Shown piece after piece: positions 5,710 through 15,293 of a stretch of DNA of 64,000 bases. The stretch covers positions 80,829 to 144,828 of the forward strand of contig NZ_FRBD01000009.1 of the NCBI RefSeq assembly GCF_900142525.1. Direction: 5' to 3'. The notes under the pieces were generated by a model. That model was not told the origin of the DNA and did no database searches. It was given only the letters and a program-made list of their open reading frames with translations. This DNA is from Xylanibacter ruminicola (GTDB taxonomy: Bacteria > Bacteroidota > Bacteroidia > Bacteroidales > Bacteroidaceae). The position numbers and the translations under genes are program-made. Positions within the stretch are counted from its first letter, which is position 1. Every line of letters starts with the position of its first letter.

Positions 5710-7452
5710 TTACAACAGTTTTACTACTGCGTAAGAGGTAGCGGGCATATGGATAGTCATATTGCCCGCCTTTTTGTTGTGCAGGATGGTAAAACGGTCG
5801 CCAGCCAAAACCTTGGTCTTTTTGAACTTAACATTGATGCTGAACGTGGCATCAGAGGCCTTGGCCCTTGGATTGAGCATGACCAGTACCACATCTTTTC
5901 CAGCGGCACGGGCGTACACAAACGGATAGGGATCGCCATCGCCGGTGGGATAAAGTGGCACAAACTCGGCATAATCGGCCAAAGCGGGCTCACTATGATG
6001 TAGGGCTATCAGCTGTCGTGTCTTATTGAGCAGCGAGTTGGGATTCTTCTCCTGTTCGGCTACGTTGGGTGCATCGGGAGCGGGATCGACAGGCAGATAC
6101 AGCTTATCGGCATCGCCGGTAGAGAAGCCCAGATTCTTGTCCTTACTCCACTGCATAGGCGTACGAGCGCCATTACGAGGCTGGTAGGCGCCCTCAACCT
6201 GCGGCCAACTGGTGGGCAACTGGCGCATGCCAATCTCGTTGCCATAATACAGGAATGGCACACCGGGCATGGTAAAGCCAAAGGCATAGATAATCTCCAG
6301 TTCCTTATCAGTGCGCTTGTTGCCCAGTCGGGCATTGTCGTGGTTTCCCATGGGCAAACTGATGTAGCCCTTACCAAGCGTCTTGTTATACTGGTCCATA
6401 TAGCTAGCCAGGAACTCCTTGATGTCGCCCTTACCTTCGGCATCGAAGTAGCTATGTCCCTCGCTCACACCATTCAGAATGCGCCAACTCTCCTTCTGGA
6501 ACAGGTCGTTATAGCCCTTAAACCAGTGGAAGAAGTCTACATGGAAACAGTTATCGAGCGCATCGGCTGGATACGACCACTCGGCCACCATGAAGCCCTG
6601 CGGATACTCCTTCTCGAGCAACTGACGAATCTCACGCCAGAAGAGCTTGGTCTCGTTCTCGTTGGTATTGAAGAACTGCTCGTTGCCCCTCACACGGCGA
6701 GTCTTGACCAGCGCACCGGCCATGTCGGCACGGAAGCCGTCGCACCCCATATCCATCCAGAATCGCAGCACATTCTTCAGGTCTTCGCGCATGGCCATCA
6801 CATCGGGATGATTGGTGGGCAACTGCCACTTCTGCTTAGGGTCGGGATTAGCAAAACCGAAGTTCAGCGCCGGCTGGCACCAATAGAAGTTTCGCATAAA
6901 CTGACCGTTGCGCTGACCATAGCCCTTTACAAACTGACCGGCAAACTCGAATGGGGGATCAACCCAGTTGGTCTCGGTCCAGATATAGTAGTTAGAGTAC
7001 TTGTTCTTCTCCTGTTTCTGCGACTGCACAAACCAAGGATGATCGATAGCGGTATAGCTAATGACATAATCGAAGATGACATGCATGCCACGCTTGTGCG
7101 CCTCTTCGAACAGTTTCTTGGCATCGTCGTTAGTGCCATAGCGCGGCGCTATCTTATAATAGTCGCGAATGTCGTAACCGGCATCATTAAAGGGCGAGTC
7201 GAAGAAGGGGTTGAACCAGATGGCATCAACACCCAGGCTCTTCACGTAGTCGAGCTTACTGATGATACCCTTCAGGTCGCCGATGCCATCGCCATCAGAA
7301 TCGCAGAATGTTTGCGGATAAATCTGATAGAACACAGCATTCTTGGCCCAATCAGGCACCTTGGGGATTTCGTACTTTCCAGTAATGGTTTGAGCTTGGA
7401 GCGTAAATGCGCCCGCAATCGTCACAAGACTTAACAACAATCTTTTCATCAT
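5710..7452 (-). CDS. Secreted GH13 alpha-amylase-family glycoside hydrolase
   Basis: A 580-residue protein with a signal peptide (MKRLLLSLV... cleavage near AQ at 20-21), so probably periplasmic. GH13 enzymes cleave or rearrange alpha-glucans in a TIM barrel. Seen: FYQIYPQTF, the calcium-loop-like DSDGDGIGDLKGI (51-63), region II CDGFRADMA with nucleophile D243, acid/base E291 in VAEW, and transition-state Asp in GNHDN (H371, D372). Region I normally reads DxVxNH but here is DYVISY, so the Asn-His pair is replaced by Ser-Tyr, which may alter specificity. A C-terminal beta domain closes the protein. It has its own promoter overlapping the terminator of the upstream GH97 gene and belongs to the alpha-glucan locus. 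Confidence 0.9.
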   Translation of the reverse strand: MMKRLLLSLVTIAGAFTLQAQTITGKYEIPKVPDWAKNAVFYQIYPQTFCDSDGDGIGDLKGIISKLDYVKSLGVDAIWFNPFFDSPFNDAGYDIRDYYKIAPRYGTNDDAKKLFEEAHKRGMHVIFDYVISYTAIDHPWFVQSQKQEKNKYSNYYIWTETNWVDPPFEFAGQFVKGYGQRNGQFMRNFYWCQPALNFGFANPDPKQKWQLPTNHPDVMAMREDLKNVLRFWMDMGCDGFRADMAGALVKTRRVRGNEQFFNTNENETKLFWREIRQLLEKEYPQGFMVAEWSYPADALDNCFHVDFFHWFKGYNDLFQKESWRILNGVSEGHSYFDAEGKGDIKEFLASYMDQYNKTLGKGYISLPMGNHDNARLGNKRTDKELEIIYAFGFTMPGVPFLYYGNEIGMRQLPTSWPQVEGAYQPRNGARTPMQWSKDKNLGFSTGDADKLYLPVDPAPDAPNVAEQEKNPNSLLNKTRQLIALHHSEPALADYAEFVPLYPTGDGDPYPFVYARAAGKDVVLVMLNPRAKASDATFSINVKFKKTKVLAGDRFTILHNKKAGNMTIHMPATSYAVVKLL

Positions 7453-7493
7453 TAAATAATGGTTTTACGAGTTCATAAATTGACTTTCGACCG

Positions 7494-7523
7494 CAAATAT
7501 ACAAAAAAATTTGGATTCCCAAC
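7494..7523 (-). promoter_or_regulatory. Promoter of the GH13 gene
   Basis: TATATTTG at 7501-7494 with TTGG about 18 bp upstream (7522-7520). The -33 part lies inside the terminator stem-loop of the GH97 gene. Confidence 0.5.
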
Positions 7524-7535
7524 CGGAAATCCAAA
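7502..7535 (-). terminator. Terminator after the GH97 gene
   Basis: On the minus strand TTTGGATT, 10-nt loop, AATCCAAA, then ATTTTTTT. It marks the end of the main SusCD operon. Confidence 0.7.
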
Positions 7536-7539
7536 CTTT

Positions 7540-9549
7540 TTACAAATATTTTTGAAGTTTAATAGCAAAACCACCACTGGGAGCTAAAGGAATGGTAATC
7601 CTAGTGGCCGAGTTGACGTCTTGCTGGAGGATGGTGAGCGGATAAGGATTGGTGCGATAATCGGCACCGGGACCATCCTGATAGATGGTGGCGCGATAGG
7701 TGCTACCCGCGTCGAGAAAATCGAGCGCAAAACTCAATGTGCGCGCATCGGCATCGGTGGCACCACCAATGAACCAGTTGTCGCTACGACGATCCTTGCG
7801 CGCTGTAACAAGATATTGGCCTATCTTAGCATCGAGCACGCGGGTTTCATGCCAGTCGGTAGGGCACGACTCGATAAACGCAAGTGCGGGTTGGCCCTCG
7901 TAGTTCTCGATCATGTCGGCGGCCATCTGCCAAGGCGAATACAGCAATACGTACTCGGCCAACTGCTTGGCCAGTGTGGTTTGCGGATGAGTGGTGGGCA
8001 CGGCCTTGTTCTTAAAGTTCATGATGCCGGGCGTAAAATCCATCGGGCCAGCTAATCCGCGGGTGAAAGGCAGTATGCACACATGATAAGGCGGATTGCC
8101 ACCATCGGCACTCCAGGCATTATACTCCTGACCACGCATGCCCTCGCCCGACACCAAATTGGGATAGGTGCGGCGCAAGCCCGAAGGCATGGCGGGTTCG
8201 TGGTTTACCACCATGAGATGATGGCGGGCGGCCGTCTCGACCACCTTGCGATAATGGCGCACGCCAAACTGCGAGTGTTGAAGCTCGCGGCCATCGAGCA
8301 TGGTGTTGACATAGCCGGTTTTGACGCAGTTGATGCCAAGGCGCTCGTAAAGACTGAAGGCATCGTCGAGTTGGCGCTCGTAGTTGGTAACCGAGCCACC
8401 CGTCTCGTTATGGGCAATGATGCGCACGCCCTTTGAGGCGGCATACTGACAAAGGCCTTCAAGATCGTAGTCGGGATAGGTCTTACAGAAGTTAAAGTGA
8501 TTGCCAATGCGCGTCCAGTCGCCATCCCAACCTTCGTTCCACCCCTCAACCAGCACGCCCTTAAACCCATGGCGGGCCGCAAAGTCGATGTAACGCTTGG
8601 TGTTCTGGGTGGTAGCGCCATGACGGGCACCTTGGCCCCACGTATAATCGGTCATGTGCATGCCCCACCAAATGCCCACGTAGCGCCCCACATCGAGCCA
8701 CGATGTAGAGATGCGGCAAGGTTCGTTAAGATTCAGTTCGAGGCGCGAGGTGATGAGTTCGCCAGGTGTTGACGCCACGATAACCGTGCGCCACGGACTG
8801 ACAAACGGCGCCTTGGCATAGACTTTGACGCCCGAGGCCCAAGGGGTGAGAGCCGTTATCAACCGAGTGCCACGCGGGGTGAGATTGATGCTGGCATAGT
8901 CGGTAAGGTTGGCCTCGTGGATGGTGAGATACAGATCGGACTTCACCTCCATGGTAATGGGGGTAGAAACGGTATCCTTCTTCGATATAGGCTCGCAAGT
9001 GTAAACACCCTCGTAATAGCTGGTGCCATTAGTGGGTTGGCTCCATGTGGGAGCATCCCAAGGCAAAGCAAATTCGGTGAGCTCGTCTAATATCTGAAAC
9101 GACTTGAGATTGAGCTGTTTGGGAAACTCGTAGCGGAAACCGATGCCATCGTTGAAGACACGAAACACCACATCAAGACGACGCTTAAGTTGACCTCGCT
9201 GCTGCAATTTTACACGTAGTTCGCGGTAGTTATTCCTAACGTAGCGGCACTCGCCCCACGGCTGTTCCCACGTTTCGTCCTTAGCATCGCGACTAACGCC
9301 CACCAAGCGGAATTGGCGCGACAAATCGCCACTATCGAGCGTGAAACCGAGATAAGACGGCTGGATGATAGCCTCGCCACTACGCTGGAGCGAATAATAC
9401 GGGCGACCACCAGAGATGCCGACGGTTAAGGTAAGTCGCCCATCGGGCGAGCTTACCTGTTCCGCCGCATCAGCCACACTTGGCATGAGGAAAAAACTAC
9501 TAACAATTAAACTAACTCTAACGATAACGTTGCTAAAGAAATATCTCAT
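7540..9549 (-). CDS. GH97 alpha-glucosidase, SusB-like inverting type
   Basis: A 669-residue secreted protein (signal peptide ending near ADA, about residue 28). GH97 enzymes such as SusB release glucose from malto-oligosaccharides in the periplasm. The order is an N-terminal beta-super-sandwich, a TIM barrel beginning near WWGMHMTDYTWG, and a C-terminal beta domain. Catalytic-type glutamates are visible in VVNHEPAMPSG (E451) and RGQEYNAW (E475). Their 24-residue spacing equals that of SusB E508/E532. The segment VKTGYV stands where retaining members carry their Asp nucleophile, so this is an inverting enzyme by family knowledge. It is the last gene of the operon, 3 bp after the GH71/99-like gene, and is followed by a terminator. 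Confidence 0.93.
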   Translation of the reverse strand: MRYFFSNVIVRVSLIVSSFFLMPSVADAAEQVSSPDGRLTLTVGISGGRPYYSLQRSGEAIIQPSYLGFTLDSGDLSRQFRLVGVSRDAKDETWEQPWGECRYVRNNYRELRVKLQQRGQLKRRLDVVFRVFNDGIGFRYEFPKQLNLKSFQILDELTEFALPWDAPTWSQPTNGTSYYEGVYTCEPISKKDTVSTPITMEVKSDLYLTIHEANLTDYASINLTPRGTRLITALTPWASGVKVYAKAPFVSPWRTVIVASTPGELITSRLELNLNEPCRISTSWLDVGRYVGIWWGMHMTDYTWGQGARHGATTQNTKRYIDFAARHGFKGVLVEGWNEGWDGDWTRIGNHFNFCKTYPDYDLEGLCQYAASKGVRIIAHNETGGSVTNYERQLDDAFSLYERLGINCVKTGYVNTMLDGRELQHSQFGVRHYRKVVETAARHHLMVVNHEPAMPSGLRRTYPNLVSGEGMRGQEYNAWSADGGNPPYHVCILPFTRGLAGPMDFTPGIMNFKNKAVPTTHPQTTLAKQLAEYVLLYSPWQMAADMIENYEGQPALAFIESCPTDWHETRVLDAKIGQYLVTARKDRRSDNWFIGGATDADARTLSFALDFLDAGSTYRATIYQDGPGADYRTNPYPLTILQQDVNSATRITIPLAPSGGFAIKLQKYL

Positions 9550-9552
9550 TTT

Positions 9553-10737
9553 CTATATTTTTTCTAGTTCCTCGATAAGCACTTCAGCCTTCAAGGGTTG
9601 TAGTGCATTAAGATAGGTATAAGCCCGACTGACACGCTGATCCTTGGGATGAGCCACACGCTGAACATACCAACGGTAAACCAGTTCGAGATGGCTCTGA
9701 GCGTAGGACACGCCACAGAACTGCTGTAGCATCTTGAGATACTGATAGCCGAACTCCTTGGTGGGCTCTACGATGGTACCCTCGCCATAGTCGTTCCAGG
9801 TGCTTATCTGCAGCAAATCGAGGCCGGAGGCCTTAGCCGCATTCAGCTGGCGCTGGAACAAGGCCCCGTCTTCGCGATCGTAAGTGGTGTAGCCATTGCC
9901 CTGTCCAAACTGCTTATACACATCCCAGAAGCCGGGCATGGCACCTGCAATATATGTATCGAAAGTGTTGGCTTTTGAATAATCGGGATTGGGGTTGACC
10001 CACAGAAACTCGCCTTGCGCATTGGCACGACTGCTGAAGCCATTGAGCACCACAAACTGCGGTTTCGTGTTGAGGGCGCCAAAGGCGTAATCCCATCCTG
10101 CCGCCGTGGTGAGCTGTTGCGGACCGAAACACATAAGCAGTGGTTTATCGCCCACCTTGGTATAGCTATCGCTCTTGAAGTAATAGCTCTGCAAGTGGCG
10201 CATATCCGAACGGGCCTGTCCTTGCTTATCGCTCAATCCATCGAGCGTGGCATCCTCGTAGACGATGGCCATCTTCAGTTGTGCCTTCTCTACGGCCTTA
10301 AGCAGGGCGCGGGTGTTGGTCTCGTTCTGCGGATAGTCGTTCTTCTGCTGGGTGCCATACCAGTCGACCATGACGCCCTCGATGCCGGCATACTTCATGA
10401 GTAGGCACTGATAGTCGAGTATAGCCTCATCGTTAGAGGCATAGGCGCCCGTGAGCGGATGATAGTGCGAGGCAAAGTTAGACTGATCGACAGCGAGCGG
10501 ATTGCCGCTCATGGTCCAGTGATTCCACACACCCGACGACTGAGGACTGACAAACCACGGCATGTAGTGCACATAGACCTTCATAGCGTTGGTCTTGGCG
10601 GGTTGCTGTGGATCGAGATTCTCGTCGGTAGGCGTAGGATCAACAGGTGCGGGTTCCGGCGTATCGCTGCTACCGCCGCAAGCTGCACAAAGGCAACTTG
10701 CGGTTAGGAACAGCACGTTCAGTATGAGTTTCTTCAT
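9553..10737 (-). CDS. GH71/GH99-like lipoprotein
   Basis: A lipoprotein of 394 residues from the ATG at 10735-10737 (MKKLILNVLF...CLCAACGGSS), starting two bases after the SusD stop. After a Pro/Asp/Glu-rich linker (about 25-50) comes a TIM-barrel-like domain with YVHYMPWF near its start, IEGVMVDWYG in the middle and STWNDYGEGTIVEP near the end. The last motif has the form W-N-x-x-x-E-G-T-x-x-E-P seen in GH99 and related GH71-like proteins. GH99 enzymes are endo-mannanases and GH71 enzymes alpha-1,3-glucanases; which activity applies is not decided by sequence. The lipobox and position beside SusD suggest surface display. Glycan breakdown at the cell surface is the likely role. Confidence 0.75.
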   Translation of the reverse strand: MKKLILNVLFLTASCLCAACGGSSDTPEPAPVDPTPTDENLDPQQPAKTNAMKVYVHYMPWFVSPQSSGVWNHWTMSGNPLAVDQSNFASHYHPLTGAYASNDEAILDYQCLLMKYAGIEGVMVDWYGTQQKNDYPQNETNTRALLKAVEKAQLKMAIVYEDATLDGLSDKQGQARSDMRHLQSYYFKSDSYTKVGDKPLLMCFGPQQLTTAAGWDYAFGALNTKPQFVVLNGFSSRANAQGEFLWVNPNPDYSKANTFDTYIAGAMPGFWDVYKQFGQGNGYTTYDREDGALFQRQLNAAKASGLDLLQISTWNDYGEGTIVEPTKEFGYQYLKMLQQFCGVSYAQSHLELVYRWYVQRVAHPKDQRVSRAYTYLNALQPLKAEVLIEELEKI

Positions 10738-10738
10738 A

Positions 10739-12268
10739 TCAATAGCCTGCATTCTGCTTCAGATTAGGATTCTTGGCCAACTCCTCGGCTGGGATAGGAT
10801 ATACACCGGTGTGGTGGTCGGCAGCGTCGTCGGCCTTGTTCCACCATGCATTGAAGTAAGTGCCGAAGCGGATATTGGTGGTGCGGCGCAAGCCCTCCAT
10901 AGCAAACTCGTGCAACCATTCGGCATCGAGCGACTCGAGCGACAAGGTGGTCAGATCGGTCAAACCAGCACGAGCGCGCAACTGATTGACAAAGGCCAAA
11001 GCCGACTGGGTATAACCCAAACGATAGTAGCACTCGGCCTGCATCATGAGTATCTCGGCATAACGCATCAGCACCCAGTCATTGTCGCGCTCCCACGAGT
11101 CGCTGGCACTCCACTCGTACTTGTCGAGTCGGGCACCCTCGTTCTGCAGGGCGTTGGTATAGTTATCGATAGTCTCGGTATAGTTGAGCGGTTCGCCATT
11201 GTCCATGTTCACAATGCTACCATCCTTGGCCGAATACTGCTGGCCAATGAGCAATGTCTTGTCGCGGCGAACATCGCCATCCTCGTATGACGACCATACT
11301 CCCGGTTGGGCACAGATGCCATTGCCGCACCACTGGTAGACACCGGCAGGATCGAAGGCATACTTCTGATTGTAGTGATAGGTCATAGAGGCCAGATAGT
11401 TGCCCACGGTGCCTTGTTTGTGATCGTAAGGAATGGCAAAGATAATCTCCTGATTACCAGCATTTTCGATAGCAAAGGGAGCTTTATAGTCGGCATTAAG
11501 GCTGTAGCCCTGTACCTTCTCGCAAGCATCGATACACTTCTGCCACTGGGCGGTACCTGTAAACACCTCGGCATTGAGATAGAGGCGCGCCAACAGGGTG
11601 TAAGCTACGTTCTGAGTGAATCGGCCATACTGTACGCCCGATGGGAGCACGGGAAGAATCTCGGTGAGCTCGCGCTCGATGAAGTTGTAGACTTCGGCAC
11701 GGCTTGAGTTAGCCGGCAACTGCTTGGCGGTGAAATCGGTTGAGATGGGCACACTGCCAAACATATCGATGAGCTGATAATAATAGTAGGCACGCAAGCC
11801 ACGTAGCTCGGCCTCTACATTACTCTTCTGCTGGGCGGTAAGCCCGCTCTGTTCTACCTGATAAATGATGGCATTAACCTTTGAAACACCTGTAAAGGCA
11901 TAACGCCAACCGGCCAGTACGCAAGCATTGGTGGCATCCCACGTGTGATACTGCAACTCCTGATAGCGACCGCCATCATACCAGTCGGAACCACGGGTTG
12001 GAATACAGGCCTCATCGCTAGAGCACTCGGTCAGGAAGAACACGTACTCACACGTGGGGTAGCAGTTAACGCCGTTGCCCTCGTCGGTGCTGGAGCCGTA
12101 GCCGCGGAGTGTAGAATAAGCACCGCCCACAATGGTTTGCACCTCAGACTCAGTCTTTCCATAGTCGTCCATCGAAACGACATCAAATAATTCCTCGTCG
12201 AGATTAGTACAACCGGTGATGGCAAGCGCACCAAACAACAGTGAGGAAAGAATATATTTCTTGTTCAT
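10739..12268 (-). CDS. SusD/RagB-family glycan-binding lipoprotein
   Basis: SusD-type proteins are surface lipoproteins that cap the SusC channel and bind the glycan. From the ATG at 12266-12268 the product opens MNKKYILSSLLFGALAITGC, a clear lipobox with the lipidated Cys at residue 20; a longer start at 12292 would bury it. NLDEE follows the Cys, as is common in the family. The body is helical with TPR-like units (LRGLRAYYYYQLIDMFG, ILMMQAECYYRLGY) and ends PIPAEELAKNPNLKQNAGY, the usual SusD C-terminal signature. It follows SusC by 32 bp in the same operon. Confidence 0.93.
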   Translation of the reverse strand: MNKKYILSSLLFGALAITGCTNLDEELFDVVSMDDYGKTESEVQTIVGGAYSTLRGYGSSTDEGNGVNCYPTCEYVFFLTECSSDEACIPTRGSDWYDGGRYQELQYHTWDATNACVLAGWRYAFTGVSKVNAIIYQVEQSGLTAQQKSNVEAELRGLRAYYYYQLIDMFGSVPISTDFTAKQLPANSSRAEVYNFIERELTEILPVLPSGVQYGRFTQNVAYTLLARLYLNAEVFTGTAQWQKCIDACEKVQGYSLNADYKAPFAIENAGNQEIIFAIPYDHKQGTVGNYLASMTYHYNQKYAFDPAGVYQWCGNGICAQPGVWSSYEDGDVRRDKTLLIGQQYSAKDGSIVNMDNGEPLNYTETIDNYTNALQNEGARLDKYEWSASDSWERDNDWVLMRYAEILMMQAECYYRLGYTQSALAFVNQLRARAGLTDLTTLSLESLDAEWLHEFAMEGLRRTTNIRFGTYFNAWWNKADDAADHHTGVYPIPAEELAKNPNLKQNAGY

Positions 12269-12300
12269 ATTATTACGTTTTACAATGATCATTATTACTG

Positions 12301-15255
12301 TTAGAATGAGAGGTTGATGCCCAACGAGAATGTACGTGGACGCGGTGAATAAGTAGCACCGTTGCCGGTGTCGCTATCGGTAATAAGGCGATCGATACCA
12401 GGACCATTCAGCACGTTGTCGGGGATGTAAACCTCAGGATCGGTGCCCTTGTAGCCGGTGATGCAGAACAGGTTCTCGCCCGTGAGATAGAGACGGATGC
12501 GATTGAAACCGATTTTCTTGGTACCGGGAAGGGTATAACCCAATGTAACACTCTGCAAGCGGAAGAACGAAGCGTTCTCGATGAAATAATCAGAGAATAC
12601 AGGATCGGCCTTGATGCCGCTAGAGAGGAAATCGTCGAGCGTGTTCTGAGCGGGGAGGCGCGATGAATCGAACAACTCCATACGGGTGGCATTAAGCACT
12701 TTCTGTCCGAACATGCCATAACCGGCTACGTTGAAGTCGAAGTCCTTATAGGTGGCACTAAGACTGATGCCAAGGTTATACTTGGGTTGAGCCGAACCGA
12801 GGTCGTAGCCGTTGCCATCGGGACCGTAGTCGAGGATATAGTTGCCATCGGCATCGATACCCGAGCACTTGGGGCCCCAGAATGTACCGGCCGAATAGCC
12901 TTCCTTGATGACCTGAGAATAGAGATTCGACATACCGCGAAGTCCGTGGAGCGAACCAGCCTGTAGTCCAACGGCCTCGTAGGTATCGTTGCTAAGCTTG
13001 GTGATCTCTTGCTGATTGTATGAGAACGAGAGGTTGGCATCGAGCGTAAAGTCCTTTTGGCGGATGATGTTATAACCAAGCGTTAACTCAACACCCTTGT
13101 TCTGCATATCGCCCACATTGGCCAACATAGTACCTACGATGTAAGGTGGCTGTGGCACGGGATAGGTCCAAAGCAGATCGGAAGTCTTCTTAGAATACAG
13201 CTCTACACTACCGGTGAGGCGGTTAAGAATGCTGAAGTCGATACCGATGTTAAGCTGGGCGGTTGACTCCCACTTCAGGTCGGGATTAACATTCTGTGCC
13301 TGAACATACGAGTTTTTCCAAGTGCCCGAGGCGGCATCGTAGTAAGCAGCACCCGAAGCGCTAAGCACGGCAATACTCTTATAGGCGGCCACACCACTCT
13401 GGTTACCGGTGATACCGTAGCCGGCACGCAACTTCAGATTGTCGAGCCAAGAGCGTGTGCCCTGCATGAACTTCTCGTCGCTGATGCGCCAAGCGGCACT
13501 TACTGATGGGAAGACGCCCCACTTGTGGTCTTCGCCGAATACCGACGAGCCATCGCGACGCACCGTTGCGGTAAGCATATACTTATTAAACAGATTATAG
13601 TTAAGACGACCGAAGAACGAAATGAGCTTGGTCTTGCTCTTGTAGCTATATACATCGGTTTGGCGATAATCGGTACCGGCATTGAGGTTGTTATAGCCAA
13701 AGGCGTTGGTCTCGAAACCGGAACGGGTGGCACCAAAGCCCTCGTTCACATTATCCATATACGAGTAACCGGCCATCAGGTTCAGTTTATGGCCATCGGC
13801 CACTTCCTTATCGTAAGTAAGGTAGGTTTCAATCTGGCGGTTGGTGTACTCGCCATAGGTGCGTTGAGCCCATCCCTTCTCACTTTGGCCCTCCATACGT
13901 GCGTAGGTAGGCTTGTAGGTGCCGCCAGTGGTATGCTGAAACTCGTAAGAAGTGTTGGCAGTGGCCTTGAGTCCGCTGATGATTTCGAACTCGGCCTTAC
14001 CATAAGCCAGGAAGCGATGACGCTTGTTATCCTGAGTACGGTTGGTGTTAATCTCTACAGGGTTCTCGGTATTTGTGCCATTGAGTTGGGCAAACGATCC
14101 ATCGGGATTGTAAACTGGGAATGTAGGATTAAGATTGAGTGTGCGTTCGAAGATACGGGAGTCGATGGGTGTCCAGCTGTCGAAGTTGGCGTTGATGCCG
14201 GCATCGAGACGCAAGCGACCGTTAAGACCTATCTCGTAAGCAGTGAGCGAACCAGCCAAGCGGTTCATGGAGTTGCGCTTTACCACGCCCTGATTGTTGT
14301 TATAGGTAATGTTGGCACGATAGCCGCTATGCTTGCGCGAATTGCTGAACGAGATATTGTGCGAGTGAGAAATGGCTGTACGCAGCAGTTCTTTCTGCCA
14401 ATCGATAGAAGCACCATAGTCGAGTGCGCCGCCTACGTTGTTGTCGCGTACATAACCACGCCACTGATTGGCCGAGAGCACATCGAGCTGCTTAGCCACA
14501 TTGGCAATAGCCACAAAACCATTGTAAGAAAGCGTCTTCTGCTCGGCATCGGAAGCTTGGCGATTGGTGGTAACAATGATAACGCCATTGGCACCACGGC
14601 TACCATAGATGGCTGCGGCCGAAGCATCCTTCAACACATCGATTGAAAGAATCTCGTTAGGTTGAACGCTGTTGAAGTCGACACCGGGAATACCATCGAC
14701 CACCACCAACGGACCGTTAGAGGCACTAAGCGACGTACCGCCACGCAAGCGCAATGAAGCACCCGATTCGGGCGAACCGCTACTCTGGATAACACTAAGA
14801 CCGGCCACCTTACCCTGCAACAACTGTTCGGTACTGGTGATAACGCCTTTCTTCATGTCCTTAGCCGAGACGGAGGCGATAGCGCCTGTAAGGTCGCTCT
14901 TACGCATAGTGCCATAGCCCACGCCCACCACTACGGTCTCGGCCAGCATATGGGCATCTTCGGTGAGAATGATGGTAAGGTTCTTACCAGCCTTCACCTT
15001 CTGCGAAACATATCCGATATACGAAATCTCGAGTATAGCGCCCTGACTGCATGCCAGTGCGAAGTTTCCATCTAAATCAGTAACCATACCCTTATCGGTA
15101 CCGATCGTCTTGACCGTTGCACCTACCAGTGGTTCCTGATTGCTATCCACAACCTTACCTGTAGCGGTAAAGCCCTGTGCAAAACTGATTGATAACTGCC
15201 CCATGATGAATAACACGCAAGTAAGCAGTCGTCTGTTTATCTTTGTCATCTTCAT
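12301..15255 (-). CDS. SusC/RagA-family TonB-dependent outer-membrane transporter
   Basis: A 984-residue outer-membrane barrel that imports oligosaccharides with energy from TonB. Signal peptide to about residue 26, then a carboxypeptidase-D-like regulatory domain (about 28-105, ATGKVVDSNQEPLVGATV), a TonB-box-like ETVVVGVGYGTM, a plug domain (SLRLRGGTSLSASNGPLVVVDGIPG split by DVLKDASAAAIYGSRG), and a beta-barrel ending SLGINLSF with the terminal Phe typical of outer-membrane proteins. It is the SusC partner of the SusD next to it. An ATG two codons later (15249) is an equally possible start. In the locus it would take up alpha-gluco-oligosaccharides. Confidence 0.95.
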   Translation of the reverse strand: MKMTKINRRLLTCVLFIMGQLSISFAQGFTATGKVVDSNQEPLVGATVKTIGTDKGMVTDLDGNFALACSQGAILEISYIGYVSQKVKAGKNLTIILTEDAHMLAETVVVGVGYGTMRKSDLTGAIASVSAKDMKKGVITSTEQLLQGKVAGLSVIQSSGSPESGASLRLRGGTSLSASNGPLVVVDGIPGVDFNSVQPNEILSIDVLKDASAAAIYGSRGANGVIIVTTNRQASDAEQKTLSYNGFVAIANVAKQLDVLSANQWRGYVRDNNVGGALDYGASIDWQKELLRTAISHSHNISFSNSRKHSGYRANITYNNNQGVVKRNSMNRLAGSLTAYEIGLNGRLRLDAGINANFDSWTPIDSRIFERTLNLNPTFPVYNPDGSFAQLNGTNTENPVEINTNRTQDNKRHRFLAYGKAEFEIISGLKATANTSYEFQHTTGGTYKPTYARMEGQSEKGWAQRTYGEYTNRQIETYLTYDKEVADGHKLNLMAGYSYMDNVNEGFGATRSGFETNAFGYNNLNAGTDYRQTDVYSYKSKTKLISFFGRLNYNLFNKYMLTATVRRDGSSVFGEDHKWGVFPSVSAAWRISDEKFMQGTRSWLDNLKLRAGYGITGNQSGVAAYKSIAVLSASGAAYYDAASGTWKNSYVQAQNVNPDLKWESTAQLNIGIDFSILNRLTGSVELYSKKTSDLLWTYPVPQPPYIVGTMLANVGDMQNKGVELTLGYNIIRQKDFTLDANLSFSYNQQEITKLSNDTYEAVGLQAGSLHGLRGMSNLYSQVIKEGYSAGTFWGPKCSGIDADGNYILDYGPDGNGYDLGSAQPKYNLGISLSATYKDFDFNVAGYGMFGQKVLNATRMELFDSSRLPAQNTLDDFLSSGIKADPVFSDYFIENASFFRLQSVTLGYTLPGTKKIGFNRIRLYLTGENLFCITGYKGTDPEVYIPDNVLNGPGIDRLITDSDTGNGATYSPRPRTFSLGINLSF

Positions 15256-15293
15256 TTGATTCTGTGAATGTTGTTTATTAAACTCATGATATA

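Noticed and set aside
6340..7434. 364-codon open frame on plus within the GH13 gene
   Set aside because: Antisense shadow of a firm GH13 gene with intact catalytic motifs; no signal peptide, no domain, no promoter.
13525..14646. 373-codon open frame on plus within SusC
   Set aside because: Antisense shadow of the SusC-type transporter; composition of translated sequence (Ile/Val/Gly-rich) is typical of antisense frames here.
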